Source of the DNA: Adhaeribacter pallidiroseus
GTDB taxonomy: Bacteria > Bacteroidota > Bacteroidia > Cytophagales > Hymenobacteraceae
Direction: 5' to 3'
DNA: 64,000 bases
Assembly (NCBI RefSeq): GCF_003340495.1
Contig: NZ_QASA01000001.1
Span: 2,170,001 to 2,234,000 of the forward strand
Shown: in pieces, positions 45,746 through 54,511 of the stretch
Numbering within the stretch: the first letter of the stretch is position 1
How the letters are laid out: every line of letters starts with the position of its first letter
The notes under the pieces: model-generated
Told to the model about the DNA's origin: nothing
Database searches by the model: none
Seen by the model: the letters and a program-made list of their open reading frames with translations, nothing else
Made by a program: the position numbers and the translations under genes

Positions 45746-46029
45746 TAGTAGTTATTATTAGGTGCATTACTATAGCTATTACTGCCCGGATGAAGCTAGT
45801 ACCTTTGGATTGATAAAGAAGTAAGTAGAAAATACTAATTATTTAATCAGTAAATACTTATTATTTACGTATAACACACATCATACACATTGTAATGATG
45901 CAGTATACGTTAAAAACACGTATTTAACTGTTTTCCGGCCTAAATTTTATCCGGCTTGATTCTAATTACGTTTAACAAGAAGTTAAGCACATTTAATAAT
46001 TAGCTAAAGACTTATTAAAACCCAACAGG

Positions 46030-47088
46030 ATGCTGGCACCCGGACATAATATTATCGTGATTGGTACTTCGGCCGGCGGCATGGAAGCCCTTTGTAAGCT
46101 GCTCGACCAGCTCCCGGAAAAGCTGCCGGCGGCTATTTTTATCGTGCAGCATTTAAGCATGGATTCCTCCAGCGATTACCTGGTAAAACGCATGGCCAAA
46201 CATACCAAACTGCAGGTAAAAGTAGCCGAAAACGACGAAGTGTTTCAGCGGGGCACGGTGTATATGGTGCCCGCTGACCGCCACTTGCTGCTTACTAATA
46301 AACGTATTCTGGTAGCAAAAGGCCCCCGCGAAAACCAGTTCCGGCCCGCCGTGGATCCTTTGTTCCGGTCGGCGGCAGCTTACCACGGCTCGCGGGTAAT
46401 CGGCGTTATTTTAACCGGTATGATGAATGACGGCACCGTAGGCATGGATGCCGTAAAACGGAGCGGCGGGATCACCGTAGTACAAGACCCCGACGATGCC
46501 GAACATCCCGATATGCCCCGAAATGCGTTGCGCAACGTAAGCATTGATTATGTGGTACCCATCCGGGAAATGGGCGCCTTGTTATATTCTTTAAGCCAAA
46601 CTCCTTCCGGGGATAGTATTACGGTGCCGCAGGATATATTAAACGAAGCACAAATGGTGGAACGAATAATGACCAATGGTGTTATGTCAGATATTAAAAA
46701 AATGGATGATTTGGGGGAGCGTTCCGGTTACAGCTGCCCCGATTGCGGCGGTGGCCTCTGGGAAATAAATCAAGGCACAGTAAAGCGTTATCGCTGCCAC
46801 TCCGGCCACGCCTACAACGAGGAGAGTTTATTTAACAGCATGAATTCCGCGTTAGAAGAAACCTTATGGGTATCGATGCGGATTATGGAAGAACGCCGTA
46901 ACATGCTGGAGTCCATGGCTAACATGGAAAGAAGCAAAGGCCAGAGCCGTTGGGCGGTCATGCAGCAAGAACGCGCCGAAGAAATGAAAATACATGTGGA
47001 ACGCCTGAAAGAGATTCTGTTAAACCGCAATTCGGTGGCCCATAACCTTAACATGCGAAACGGGGAAAACACGCCGGGTGCGAGTTGA
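46030..47088 (+). CDS. Stand-alone CheB-type protein-glutamate methylesterase with Cys-rich tail
   Basis: 352 residues without an N-terminal receiver domain. The methylesterase domain (about 5-190) keeps the triad: Ser in GTSAGGMEAL, His in FIVQHLSMDSS, Asp in TGMMNDGTVGMDAV. The C-terminal part (about 225-352) begins with YSCPDCGGGLWEINQGTVKR and RCHSGHAYNEE, a CXXC plus Cys-His pattern that could bind zinc, then a long helix (MRIMEERRNMLESMANMER). It starts 284 bases from the divergent CheB-CheR-kinase gene. It removes methyl or amide groups from glutamyl residues; whether of chemoreceptors or of another sensor is unknown. Confidence 0.92.
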   Translation: MLAPGHNIIVIGTSAGGMEALCKLLDQLPEKLPAAIFIVQHLSMDSSSDYLVKRMAKHTKLQVKVAENDEVFQRGTVYMVPADRHLLLTNKRILVAKGPRENQFRPAVDPLFRSAAAYHGSRVIGVILTGMMNDGTVGMDAVKRSGGITVVQDPDDAEHPDMPRNALRNVSIDYVVPIREMGALLYSLSQTPSGDSITVPQDILNEAQMVERIMTNGVMSDIKKMDDLGERSGYSCPDCGGGLWEINQGTVKRYRCHSGHAYNEESLFNSMNSALEETLWVSMRIMEERRNMLESMANMERSKGQSRWAVMQQERAEEMKIHVERLKEILLNRNSVAHNLNMRNGENTPGAS

Positions 47089-47200
47089 GTTGCAGGTTGA
47101 AAGGTTAGAAAGTTGGATGGTTGGAAAGTTTTACAGTTGCTGGATGGGAGGTTGAAAATTTAGAAAATTGACAGGTAAAAAGGTTGCGAAGTTATAGTGA
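47088..47200 (+). repeat. Family C tract, left arm
   Basis: Tract of GGTTGAAAGGTTAGAAAGTT-type words directly after the cheB stop. It is the left arm of an inverted pair with 47495-47615 that encloses the family A element at 47234-47462. Confidence 0.65.
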
Positions 47201-47233
47201 TTAGTAATTTTGTGTAGCTTTTAATAAAGAAAT

Positions 47234-47462
47234 TGTCATTCAGGAGGAACCTATTGGGCTACGCAGCAGGAAAGATAGTTATGAAGGATGGCTTGTATGG
47301 GAATTGTTTTGGCTATCAAAATACAATTTTTTACAACATACAGCTTACCTCGTTTAGTCTGATTTATGAAGCGGAATCAAGTTTTTTAAATTTTAGTCCT
47401 GTTCCGGTCACCAAAATTTCACTTTCCTGCTGCGTCACCCAATAGGTTCCTCCTGAATGACA
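47234..47462. repeat. Family A element (229 bp) with 41-bp inverted ends
   Basis: Left end 47234-47274 (TGTCATTCAGGAGGAACC, then TATTGGGCTACGCAGC, then AGGAAAG) and right end 47422-47462 are inverse with two mismatches. The 147-base core codes nothing convincing. Same terminal sequence as 31165-31358 and the single end at 38052. Confidence 0.75.
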
Positions 47463-47494
47463 TTCCCGCCAATAGAAAGCTTTTCCTAAACAAT

Positions 47495-47615
47495 CAACCA
47501 CCCAACCAGCAACCTTCTAACCTTCCAACAATCTACCTTTCAAATGTCCCAACTTTTCAACCTTCAACTTTTCAACCTTCTAACTTTTCAACCTTCCAAC
47601 TTTCCAACCCTCTAA
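47495..47615 (-). repeat. Family C tract, right arm
   Basis: About 120 bases of CAACCTTCTAACCTTCCAAC-type words, the inverse of the tract at 47088-47200. It abuts the stop codon of the SRPBCC gene at 47612. The spacer between the arms holds the family A element. Confidence 0.65.
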
Positions 47616-48076
47616 AACTTACCAAACTTCTTTTCCATTACCTCGTTGCGGTAAGCGAAAATTCCTTCCAGTTGTTTTTTCACGAATAAGGCGTGCGCAA
47701 TAGCTCCTAAAAAACCGAAGGGTAATTTATAATGTACCTGGTCGCGCATTTCTACGCCGCCCGGAATTTTTTTAAAAAAATGCGAGTGGTGCCACAACGC
47801 ATACGGCCCAAACCGCTGTTCATCTACAAAATATTGCTGGGGCGCCACGTGCGTGATTTCCGTCATCCAAAAAATCTTGATACCGAAAAGCGGTTTTACA
47901 TAGTAAGTGATAATCTGGCCTGGGTACATTTTCTCAGAATCTGAATTGCTCAAAACTTCAAAGCCCATGTACGCAGGCGTAATTTCGGCCAGGTTATTCG
48001 GCGACGAAAAATAATCCCAGGCTTGTTCTAGCGTAATGGGTAATTTCTGGATGCGTTTTAATACGTAGTGGCTCAT
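47612..48076 (-). CDS. SRPBCC-family lipid/ligand-binding protein
   Basis: 154 residues from ATG 48076 (MSHYVLKRIQKLPITLEQAW fits the usual start; the frame stays open to 48130 but adds only a nonstandard leader). The START/Bet v1-like fold is recognisable: residues about 15-60 (QAWDYFSSPNNLAEITPAYM), the strands GQIITYYVKPLFGIKIFW, YFVDEQRFGPYALWHHSHFF and VEMRDQVHYKLPFGFLGAIA, and a C-terminal helix. Such proteins bind hydrophobic ligands; they are often named cell-division inhibitors without proof. Ligand unknown. Confidence 0.88.
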   Translation of the reverse strand: MSHYVLKRIQKLPITLEQAWDYFSSPNNLAEITPAYMGFEVLSNSDSEKMYPGQIITYYVKPLFGIKIFWMTEITHVAPQQYFVDEQRFGPYALWHHSHFFKKIPGGVEMRDQVHYKLPFGFLGAIAHALFVKKQLEGIFAYRNEVMEKKFGKF

Positions 48077-48364
48077 GCCCCGCAATGTTAATTTTAGATA
48101 AAGAATAGAGTTCTTGCTTTTCTCAACCAAAAGCCTCTTAATAAGTTTTAAAATTTAAAAAAACGCTCCCTCCTGGGCAAAACTTTGCTTCTACCTCGCT
48201 CAATCAGTTGAAATGAACATTTTTGGTTTTTTTAGAAATAAGGCTATTTGAATGAAAAAAAAGTAAATACCGAGCGTTTTATTGCGTAAAATCGCAGCGT
48301 TTTCCGTATTTATCGCTAAAACTCCGCATAACCTCTTCTGCATCAATGCGTATTTGGGAAAGCT

Positions 48365-49057
48365 ATGAAGAAAGAGGAAATATTATTGGGGGACTGGCAA
48401 CGCTTATTGTTAGGGAATGCCCCCTGGGAGTTTATGCTGGAAGTATTTATCCGGACGATTATTGTATATATCGCCGTTATGATTACCTGGCGGTTGTTGG
48501 GCAAACGCATGAACGCGCAATTAACCATTACCGAATTAGCTGTTATGATTACCCTCGGGGGTATTGCCTCCGTGCCGATGCAATTACCCGACCGCGGTAT
48601 TTTACTGGGCATTTTGGGTTTGGCTTGTGCCGTTGTATTTCAGCGGGTGTATAACTTAATTACCTTTAAATCCCGGAAAGCCGAGGTAATGGCTTACGGC
48701 GATGTGGGTTTACTGGTAAAAGATGGGGTATTGCAACTAGACCAGCTGAACGAATACCGCATCTCGAAAGAGCAGGTTTTTGCAGGCCTGCGTTCCCAGA
48801 AAATCACGCATCTGGGCGAAGTGAAACGCTTGTACCTGGAGTCGTCGGGGCTGTTTAGTGTATTTAAACAAGATAATCCGCCGCCCGGTTTATCCGTCTT
48901 ACCCGAAAAAGACGAGCAACTGCACCAAGGTGAGCCCCACGACCAAGCTTTTGCCGCTTGCCTGCACTGTGGCAATATTGTAAAACAAACCGAACTAAAA
49001 AACAAAGCCTGCTCTAATTGCCAGGAAAACAACTGGACCTACGCGGTTGCGGCCTAA
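48365..49057 (+). CDS. DUF421 (YetF-like) membrane protein with C-terminal zinc-ribbon-like tail, copy 1
   Basis: 230 residues. Two to three N-terminal membrane helices (TIIVYIAVMITWRLLGKRM, LAVMITLGGIASVPMQL, GILGLACAVVFQRVY) and the DUF421 cytoplasmic domain (about residues 90-190: MAYGDVGLLVKDGVLQLDQL, ISKEQVFAGLRSQKI, GEVKRLYLESSGLFSVFK). Beyond the usual end, residues about 195-230 hold CLHCGN and CSNCQ, a pair of CXXC knuckles typical of a rubredoxin-like or zinc-ribbon metal site. The family's function is unsettled. The next gene is a paralogue 17 bases downstream, so the two form an operon and may make a heteromer. Confidence 0.9.
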   Translation: MKKEEILLGDWQRLLLGNAPWEFMLEVFIRTIIVYIAVMITWRLLGKRMNAQLTITELAVMITLGGIASVPMQLPDRGILLGILGLACAVVFQRVYNLITFKSRKAEVMAYGDVGLLVKDGVLQLDQLNEYRISKEQVFAGLRSQKITHLGEVKRLYLESSGLFSVFKQDNPPPGLSVLPEKDEQLHQGEPHDQAFAACLHCGNIVKQTELKNKACSNCQENNWTYAVAA

Positions 49058-49074
49058 AAATTTAAAAATATTTT

Positions 49075-49767
49075 ATGAAACCGGAAGATATTCATATAAC
49101 CGATTATATGCGCATACTTTTAGGCGAAGTGCCCTGGATTTTTTTATTAGAAGTTGTATTCCGGGTATTTTTCATGTACCTGGTGCTTATTCTAGCCCTG
49201 CGGTTTATGGGCAAACGGATGGCAGCTCGTTTAAGTCGCTCCGAAATGGCGGCATTAGTGTCGTTAGCAGCGGCCAACGGAGTAGCCATTTTAGCCCCCG
49301 ACCGCGGTTTACTGCCGGTGGTTATCATTGCCCTTGTTATTATTGGTTTTCAAAAGTTTGTGGCTTGGCGTACGCAAAACAACCCTCTTGCCGAACAAAG
49401 AATTATGGGTGATATAGATGTACTGGTGAAAGACGGGGTATTGCAACTAGCTTGTATGCAACATTGCCGCATGAGCCAGGAGCAGGTTTTCGCGCAGTTC
49501 CGGTATGAACAAATAGACAACTTAGCTAAAGTTAAACGCGCTTACCTGGAAGCTAACGGCGCATTCACTATTTTAAAAACCGAAGATAAAAAAGCCGGTC
49601 TTTCAATTCTGCCCAGTTGGGATAAAGAATTCCAGGAAACACAAAATAAAGCGCCCCATGTTTATGCCTGCTGCAATTGTGGCAACACCGTAAATAGTCA
49701 AAATTTAACCCAAGCGCCGTGCCACGTATGCCAGGAAAAACAATGGAACGAGGCTGTACTATCGTAG
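49075..49767 (+). CDS. DUF421 (YetF-like) membrane protein with C-terminal zinc-ribbon-like tail, copy 2
   Basis: 230 residues, same length and plan as the previous gene: membrane helices (LEVVFRVFFMYLVLILALRF, AALVSLAAANGVAILAP, PVVIIALVIIGFQKFV), then the DUF421 domain (MGDIDVLVKDGVLQLACM, MSQEQVFAQFRYEQI, AYLEANGAFTIL), then a tail with CCNCGN and CHVCQ. Both start with an ED or D-xx-D-(Y/W) helix before the first membrane span. It is clearly a tandem duplicate that has diverged. It ends at a strong bidirectional hairpin. Confidence 0.9.
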   Translation: MKPEDIHITDYMRILLGEVPWIFLLEVVFRVFFMYLVLILALRFMGKRMAARLSRSEMAALVSLAAANGVAILAPDRGLLPVVIIALVIIGFQKFVAWRTQNNPLAEQRIMGDIDVLVKDGVLQLACMQHCRMSQEQVFAQFRYEQIDNLAKVKRAYLEANGAFTILKTEDKKAGLSILPSWDKEFQETQNKAPHVYACCNCGNTVNSQNLTQAPCHVCQEKQWNEAVLS

Positions 49768-49835
49768 ATTTTTAAAATTTTAATTTTTTGCTGTTCCATT
49801 CTCAGCATTGTAATTTCGTACAACCCAAAAAACAA

Positions 49836-49884
49836 CCGGCAAAACATAAGAGCTTTTCCCGAAAAGGCTCTTATGTTTTGCCGG
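49836..49884. terminator. Long hairpin terminator after the DUF421 pair
   Basis: Perfect 18-bp stem CCGGCAAAACATAAGAGC (49836-49853) and GCTCTTATGTTTTGCCGG (49867-49884), with a further 5-bp inner stem (TTTTC/GAAAA). It lies between convergent genes and can act in both directions. Confidence 0.85.
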
Positions 49885-49936
49885 CTGATTAGTTGGTTGG
49901 TGTTGTGAGAATAGAGATTAAATAAAGCAATTAAAA

Positions 49937-51202
49937 TTAATTTTGTACGCTAAAGTTAATGCTAGTAGTCGTACCGGACGAAGTTGTTGCATTTAAAGTA
50001 TACCGGCCAACTACGGGTACCCACGGTTTATAATCGCCGTTGGTATCGCCAAAAACAGCGTAAGGAGCGGTGCCTTCGTTCCGGGAATAAGTTTTGGCTC
50101 CCGATAATTTAAATGTTACGGCGCCATCGGTAGTATTGGTATTAGCCCGGATATTTAAGTTTTTAGTAGGCAGATTGGAGAAGTCCAGAAGAGCGCCGTT
50201 TGTTAAGGTTTGAATAGGCTGATCGGTGTCGGCATTAATTAAGGTAAAGCTTTCTACTTTCTGGCCGGTAGTAGGCGTTTCCGGATCGGGAGTTGGATCG
50301 GGCGTTGGAGTTGGATCCGGTTGCGGAGTAGGTGAAGGCGAGTTACTGATGGGACGCGGAGCTACATCATTATAAGTAGCATTTCCGTCTCCTACCCGGA
50401 TATCGTCTACGTAAGTAACCCGCTTAGATACACCATGCCAGTTTCTTTTGTAAATTCCTAAATGCAAACGCGGTAGTTTCACATCGTTATAACAGTTAGG
50501 ACCCCGGTAATTTACCACCTTTACGCCATTCTTCCATACTTCAATAATACCATCCGATAAATAAGAAAACTTAATATGATACACCATATCCAGCCATTTA
50601 TCTTTCTCCAATGGTCCTAAATCAAAGGTGGTTCCACCAGATCGGGTAGCATTGGTACTGGTTGACCGGGTGGCCCACCAAACTACCAATGTTAACTGAT
50701 TTTTTATAACCGCTAAGGATATAGGGGGAGTACGGCCAGTCTCCGTTGAATTATCATCGGTAGCGTGTAACTGCGTAATGATATCCCAACCACCCTTTAC
50801 AGCGTCCGTTTGCCAATAGGCCGACGGTAAATAAACAGGTACACTGTACCAACGCTCCTTGCTAGTTTCACTGTCTCTCCATATTTCCGAGCGCACGCCA
50901 GGGTCGCTGCTTCTAAGCTCAAAACGCATGGCTTTTTGGCCGGTTCTCGACATGGCCGTCGTTTCGCTGTAGGCGTGCGATGTATAATTTTGCTTGCCAA
51001 AAGCACTGCTTAGCGTTGGTTCAATTCTTTCTTCTACTAATAAATTGCTTCTGCTTGCATCAACGGAAGTTACATAAGCAGCACTAGAGATAGCGGTACT
51101 AAGTTTTGATACTTCTTTAGGCTCTACCGAGTCTACGTTTTCGCAGGCTACGTTTAATAGAGAGAGTAAAGAAGTTGAAAAGAGTAGTAGTTTAGTTCTC
51201 AT
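49937..51202 (-). CDS. Polysaccharide lyase-like lipoprotein (PF14099-type) with C-terminal Ig-like domain
   Basis: 421 residues. Lipoprotein signal peptide (LLNVAC, Cys about residue 20). Residues about 75-275 resemble the secreted polysaccharide lyase family that includes heparin lyase I-like and glucuronan lyase (PL20) enzymes: AMRFELR, RSEIWRD, RWYSVPVYLPSAYW, ITQLHATDD, PPISLAVIKNQLTLVVWWA, WLDMVYHIKFSY, GIIEVWKNGVKVVNYRGPN and LHLGIYKRNW, a jelly-roll fold. A Pro/Asp/Thr linker (about 287-307) joins a C-terminal beta domain (about 315-421) of a type often found on Cytophagales surface proteins. It would cleave an acidic polysaccharide outside the cell; substrate unknown. No SusD-like gene adjoins it. 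Confidence 0.85.
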   Translation of the reverse strand: MRTKLLLFSTSLLSLLNVACENVDSVEPKEVSKLSTAISSAAYVTSVDASRSNLLVEERIEPTLSSAFGKQNYTSHAYSETTAMSRTGQKAMRFELRSSDPGVRSEIWRDSETSKERWYSVPVYLPSAYWQTDAVKGGWDIITQLHATDDNSTETGRTPPISLAVIKNQLTLVVWWATRSTSTNATRSGGTTFDLGPLEKDKWLDMVYHIKFSYLSDGIIEVWKNGVKVVNYRGPNCYNDVKLPRLHLGIYKRNWHGVSKRVTYVDDIRVGDGNATYNDVAPRPISNSPSPTPQPDPTPTPDPTPDPETPTTGQKVESFTLINADTDQPIQTLTNGALLDFSNLPTKNLNIRANTNTTDGAVTFKLSGAKTYSRNEGTAPYAVFGDTNGDYKPWVPVVGRYTLNATTSSGTTTSINFSVQN

Positions 51203-52259
51203 TAGTTAGATTATTAGGTTAGAGATAAGGAATAGAATTATACAAAAGCTTATCAAATTAAGTCTGTTGTACCGTGTATAAGCTTCTTAGACATAATTGT
51301 ATATTTATTGTAAATGCTATTTATAATTTTTCATTGAAAATTGAATTAAATAGAATTAAAAATAAGCGTAGAATGCAGTTATTTACACGAAAGATAAATT
51401 ATTAATGTAATTAAATTAATAATAAATTAAACTTATTCTAAGCGCTTTGTGGAGCCAAACTTAAAACTAAAATTTATTACTACCAAAAAAATTTTATATT
51501 TTGTTGAAACACTGCAATATTGTTGCGAAAAATTTGAAATAACTTAGTTGCATTAATAATTATTTAACAAACACGCCATACAACCTATTACAGCTCCAAA
51601 GCTTAATTTCTGGATTAAAGTTATAACCAAAATTTTTATACGCAAATGGTGCAACCAAATTAAATTTGTATTTATACCGTAAAATGAGGAATAAACAATT
51701 AATAAATTTTTCTTTATAATTGCATTATTCTAATATCAGTTTAGCGTAACATGGTTCCGGATTATATGGTAAGTTGTTACATTTTCAAAAATTTTGGCCG
51801 ACTCACATTTATTATGCCAAAGCACTTTTTAGTAGATTAATATTTGCACTAATAGCTTATAGCATAATTTCTAAGAAATGTACTATTTTGTGAACTGTGG
51901 AATTTTTCTACACTTTGCGGATTAATTACCCAATAAGTTCAGCTAAAAATGTTTGGTATTAACTGCTCTAGAAAACGGTTGTGATTTATATATAAATAAG
52001 AGAATTGGATTTAAAGGGAATACATAAACAAGAATAAGGGGGTAAAATATTTCGGTATTAAAATTAATTTATCCATTAAACTTTAATGGTTTTCCCTTGT
52101 AAAAAGCTTTTTAGCAAATTTGATTGCTACTAAATAGATGGTTTGCATACCAGGCAGGTAATAGAAGAAAGGTCGTATTGTCGAAGGTTTTTCGGGGAAA
52201 TGAAATAAAAGGTTTATAAAATTTAGTTCAGTAACAGCCCAGCACTCATCATTCAAAGC
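51203..52259. other. Large AT-rich gene-free region
   Basis: About 1,050 bases, far more AT-rich than the rest, with no believable coding frame. I see an 8-bp inverted repeat (AAGCTTAT at 51246-51253, ATAAGCTT at 51278-51285) upstream of the lyase and one plus-strand -7-like box, TAAATTTG (51661-51668), without a -33. It may hold long regulatory leaders or small RNAs. Confidence 0.45.
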
Positions 52260-53387
52260 TTAGAATTTACTTCTAAAACTTAGGAAAGTCATTACTGTAA
52301 ATAAAAAAACCACAAATAGTAAGGCTACTCGTAATGATTGCCAATCGGCTAAAAAGCCAATAATCGGGGGACCAAATAAAAAACCTGCGTAACCCACCGT
52401 TGTAACCATAGATAAACCTACTCCGGGCGGTAAGCCAGGAGCATTGCCCGCAATGCTGTAAGCTATGGGTACCACTGTAGCCAAGCCCAAGCCAATTACT
52501 AAAAAGCCCGTAATAATCATTAAAGGCGCGGGAATCGCCAGGGCTAGCGCCAAGCCAACAAAAGCAATGCACCCGCTGTAAATTAGTAAACGTTTATCTC
52601 CTAAACTTTCCCGGATTCTATCGCCAAAAAGTCGGCCAATGGTCATGGCCAAAGAAAAAGCAGCTAGAGCCAATGGTGCTAAAGCTTCGTTAGCTTTAGC
52701 TACATTTTCCATGTAGTTAGAGCTCCAATCAGCAATGGCTCCCTCGCCGGTCATGCCGCAAAAAGCAATAATGCCAACACTCAGAATAGCCTTGGTGGGC
52801 AACCGGAAACCGGCGCCTTGCTCCGCGGCTCCGGCCTGGGGGGCGTCTGGAATTAAATGTCGCGCGGCCCAAAGAATTAAAACCAGGCAAACTCCTACAA
52901 TGCATACTAAATGAGTAAACAAGGGAATATTAAATTTAGCAAATAAAGCGCCACTGCCAGCCCCCAGCATCATTCCCACACTAAACAAAGCGTGAAAAGA
53001 CGACATAATCGGCTTTTGATATTTTTGTTCTACTAATACGGCTTGCGCGTTCATGGCCACATCCAATAAGCCCGCCGATACTCCTACCAAATAAAATAAG
53101 ATACGCACTTGCCAAACCTCCGGCAATAAAGGAATACCCGGTACTAACAAACAAAAAGCAATGGCCCCAAATAAAGTTATGCTGCGGCTGCTGTTTTTAT
53201 GAATGAGCCAGCCTGTAAAAGGCATAGAACTGATGGCCCCCATGGATACAAACAACAATACCAATCCTAAGGCTTGGTTGTTCAGGTGGTAAATTTCCTG
53301 CACGCGCGGCAAACGGGCGATCCAATTCGCGTAAATAAAACCGTTCACCATAAAAATAAGGTTAACGGCTAACCGGTTTAATTTCAT
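52260..53387 (-). CDS. Major facilitator superfamily transporter (YbjJ-like)
   Basis: 375 residues with about eleven or twelve membrane helices. The first (RLAVNLIFMVNGFIYANWIA) and the loop RLPRVQEIYHLNNQALG are like the E. coli YbjJ group; another signature is GLVLLFVSMGAISSMPFTGW and the cytoplasmic loop RSITLFGA. It lies 12 bases after thyA on the same strand, so probably co-transcribed. Substrate unknown. Confidence 0.92.
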   Translation of the reverse strand: MKLNRLAVNLIFMVNGFIYANWIARLPRVQEIYHLNNQALGLVLLFVSMGAISSMPFTGWLIHKNSSRSITLFGAIAFCLLVPGIPLLPEVWQVRILFYLVGVSAGLLDVAMNAQAVLVEQKYQKPIMSSFHALFSVGMMLGAGSGALFAKFNIPLFTHLVCIVGVCLVLILWAARHLIPDAPQAGAAEQGAGFRLPTKAILSVGIIAFCGMTGEGAIADWSSNYMENVAKANEALAPLALAAFSLAMTIGRLFGDRIRESLGDKRLLIYSGCIAFVGLALALAIPAPLMIITGFLVIGLGLATVVPIAYSIAGNAPGLPPGVGLSMVTTVGYAGFLFGPPIIGFLADWQSLRVALLFVVFLFTVMTFLSFRSKF

Positions 53388-53399
53388 AGTTCCGGCGCT

Positions 53400-54194
53400 T
53401 TAAACGGCTACGGGTGCTTTTATGGCCGGATGCGGATTATAGCTTTCCAGTTTGAAATCGTTGTAAGTAAAATCAAAAATAGAAGTAACCTCCGGGTTCA
53501 GGAGCATGCGCGGCAAAGGCCGGGGTTCCCGGCTTAGTTGCAACTGGGCTTGCTCCAGGTGATTGGTATATAAATGCGTGTCGCCGCCGGTCCAGATAAA
53601 TTCGCCGGGCTCTAACCGACACACCTGCGCCACCATTAAGGTAAGCAAAGCATACGACGCAATGTTAAACGGCACTCCCAGAAATACATCGGCGCTGCGC
53701 TGGTACAACTGGCAGCTCAATTTGCCATTGGCCACGTAAAACTGAAAAAAAGCATGGCAGGGCGGCAGCTTCATTTTATTAATTTCGGCCACGTTCCAGG
53801 CACTTACAATCAGGCGCCGTGAGTCCGGATTAGCTTTTATTTGCTGGATGACCTGGGTAATCTGATCGATGTGGCCGCCGTCCGGGGTGGGCCAGCTCCG
53901 CCACTGGGAGCCGTAAACCGGACCTAAATTGCCGTTTTCATCGGCCCACTCATCCCAGATAGATACGCCGTTTTCTTTTAAATATTGAATGTTGGTTTCG
54001 CCTTTTAAAAACCACAGCAGCTCATGGATAATAGATTTTAAATGCACCTTTTTGGTAGTTACTAACGGGAAACCATCGGCCAGGTTAAAGCGCATCTGGT
54101 AACCGAACACGCTGCGCGTACCCGTACCCGTACGATCTTCTTTAAATGTACCTTTGTTAATAATGTGTTCCAGAAGGTGAAGGTATTGCTGCAT
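53400..54194 (-). CDS. thyA: Thymidylate synthase
   Basis: 264 residues from ATG 54194, the exact length of the E. coli enzyme, beginning [20 protein letters not shown], then [18 protein letters not shown]. It makes dTMP from dUMP with methylene-tetrahydrofolate. The active-site Cys is in [12 protein letters not shown] (about residue 146), the dUMP phosphate site in SAWNVAEI and [20 protein letters not shown], and the C-terminal IKAPVAV. The frame stays open upstream to 54356; that extension is rejected as part of the enzyme (see findings). A folate or dihydrofolate reductase gene is not nearby. Confidence 0.97.
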   Translation of the reverse strand: MQQYLHLLEHIINKGTFKEDRTGTGTRSVFGYQMRFNLADGFPLVTTKKVHLKSIIHELLWFLKGETNIQYLKENGVSIWDEWADENGNLGPVYGSQWRSWPTPDGGHIDQITQVIQQIKANPDSRRLIVSAWNVAEINKMKLPPCHAFFQFYVANGKLSCQLYQRSADVFLGVPFNIASYALLTLMVAQVCRLEPGEFIWTGGDTHLYTNHLEQAQLQLSREPRPLPRMLLNPEVTSIFDFTYNDFKLESYNPHPAIKAPVAV

Positions 54195-54511
54195 AGTAAA
54201 TTTGGCAAATAGAAGGTGACAGAATAAGGTTAAGGAACGAGTAGAAATTTTAACGGTCAAAACCACTAAGGTTTTTTCCTTATAAATTTTATCCCCGGCA
54301 GAACAGGAACCTATTCCGGCCAAAAATAAAAAAAGTCCGCCAACAATAGCAGACATCAGACGAGTTTATATTTTAAAATTTTTGATACGCAACAATCTTC
54401 AGGCGGTATTTACCGGCCCGAACCAGTGTTATAAGGCAAGTAAGGCCATATTTCAATTATAATGAGATTCTTTAAATTTTTAAAATTTGAAGACCATCCT
54501 TACAAAGTTTG
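54195..54511. other. Intergenic region between thyA and a small secreted protein gene
   Basis: Contains the in-frame 54-codon leader of the thyA frame (54195-54356), which has a lipobox-like start, and an otherwise plain AT-rich stretch. No promoter box that I can support. Confidence 0.4.

Noticed and set aside
47233-47445. 70-codon plus-strand frame
   Set aside because: It coincides with the family A repeat ends; the core has no domain and the frame ends inside the inverse repeat.
49836-49884. Inverted repeat considered as a mobile element end
   Set aside because: Single compact 49-base hairpin between convergent genes is explained as a bidirectional terminator.
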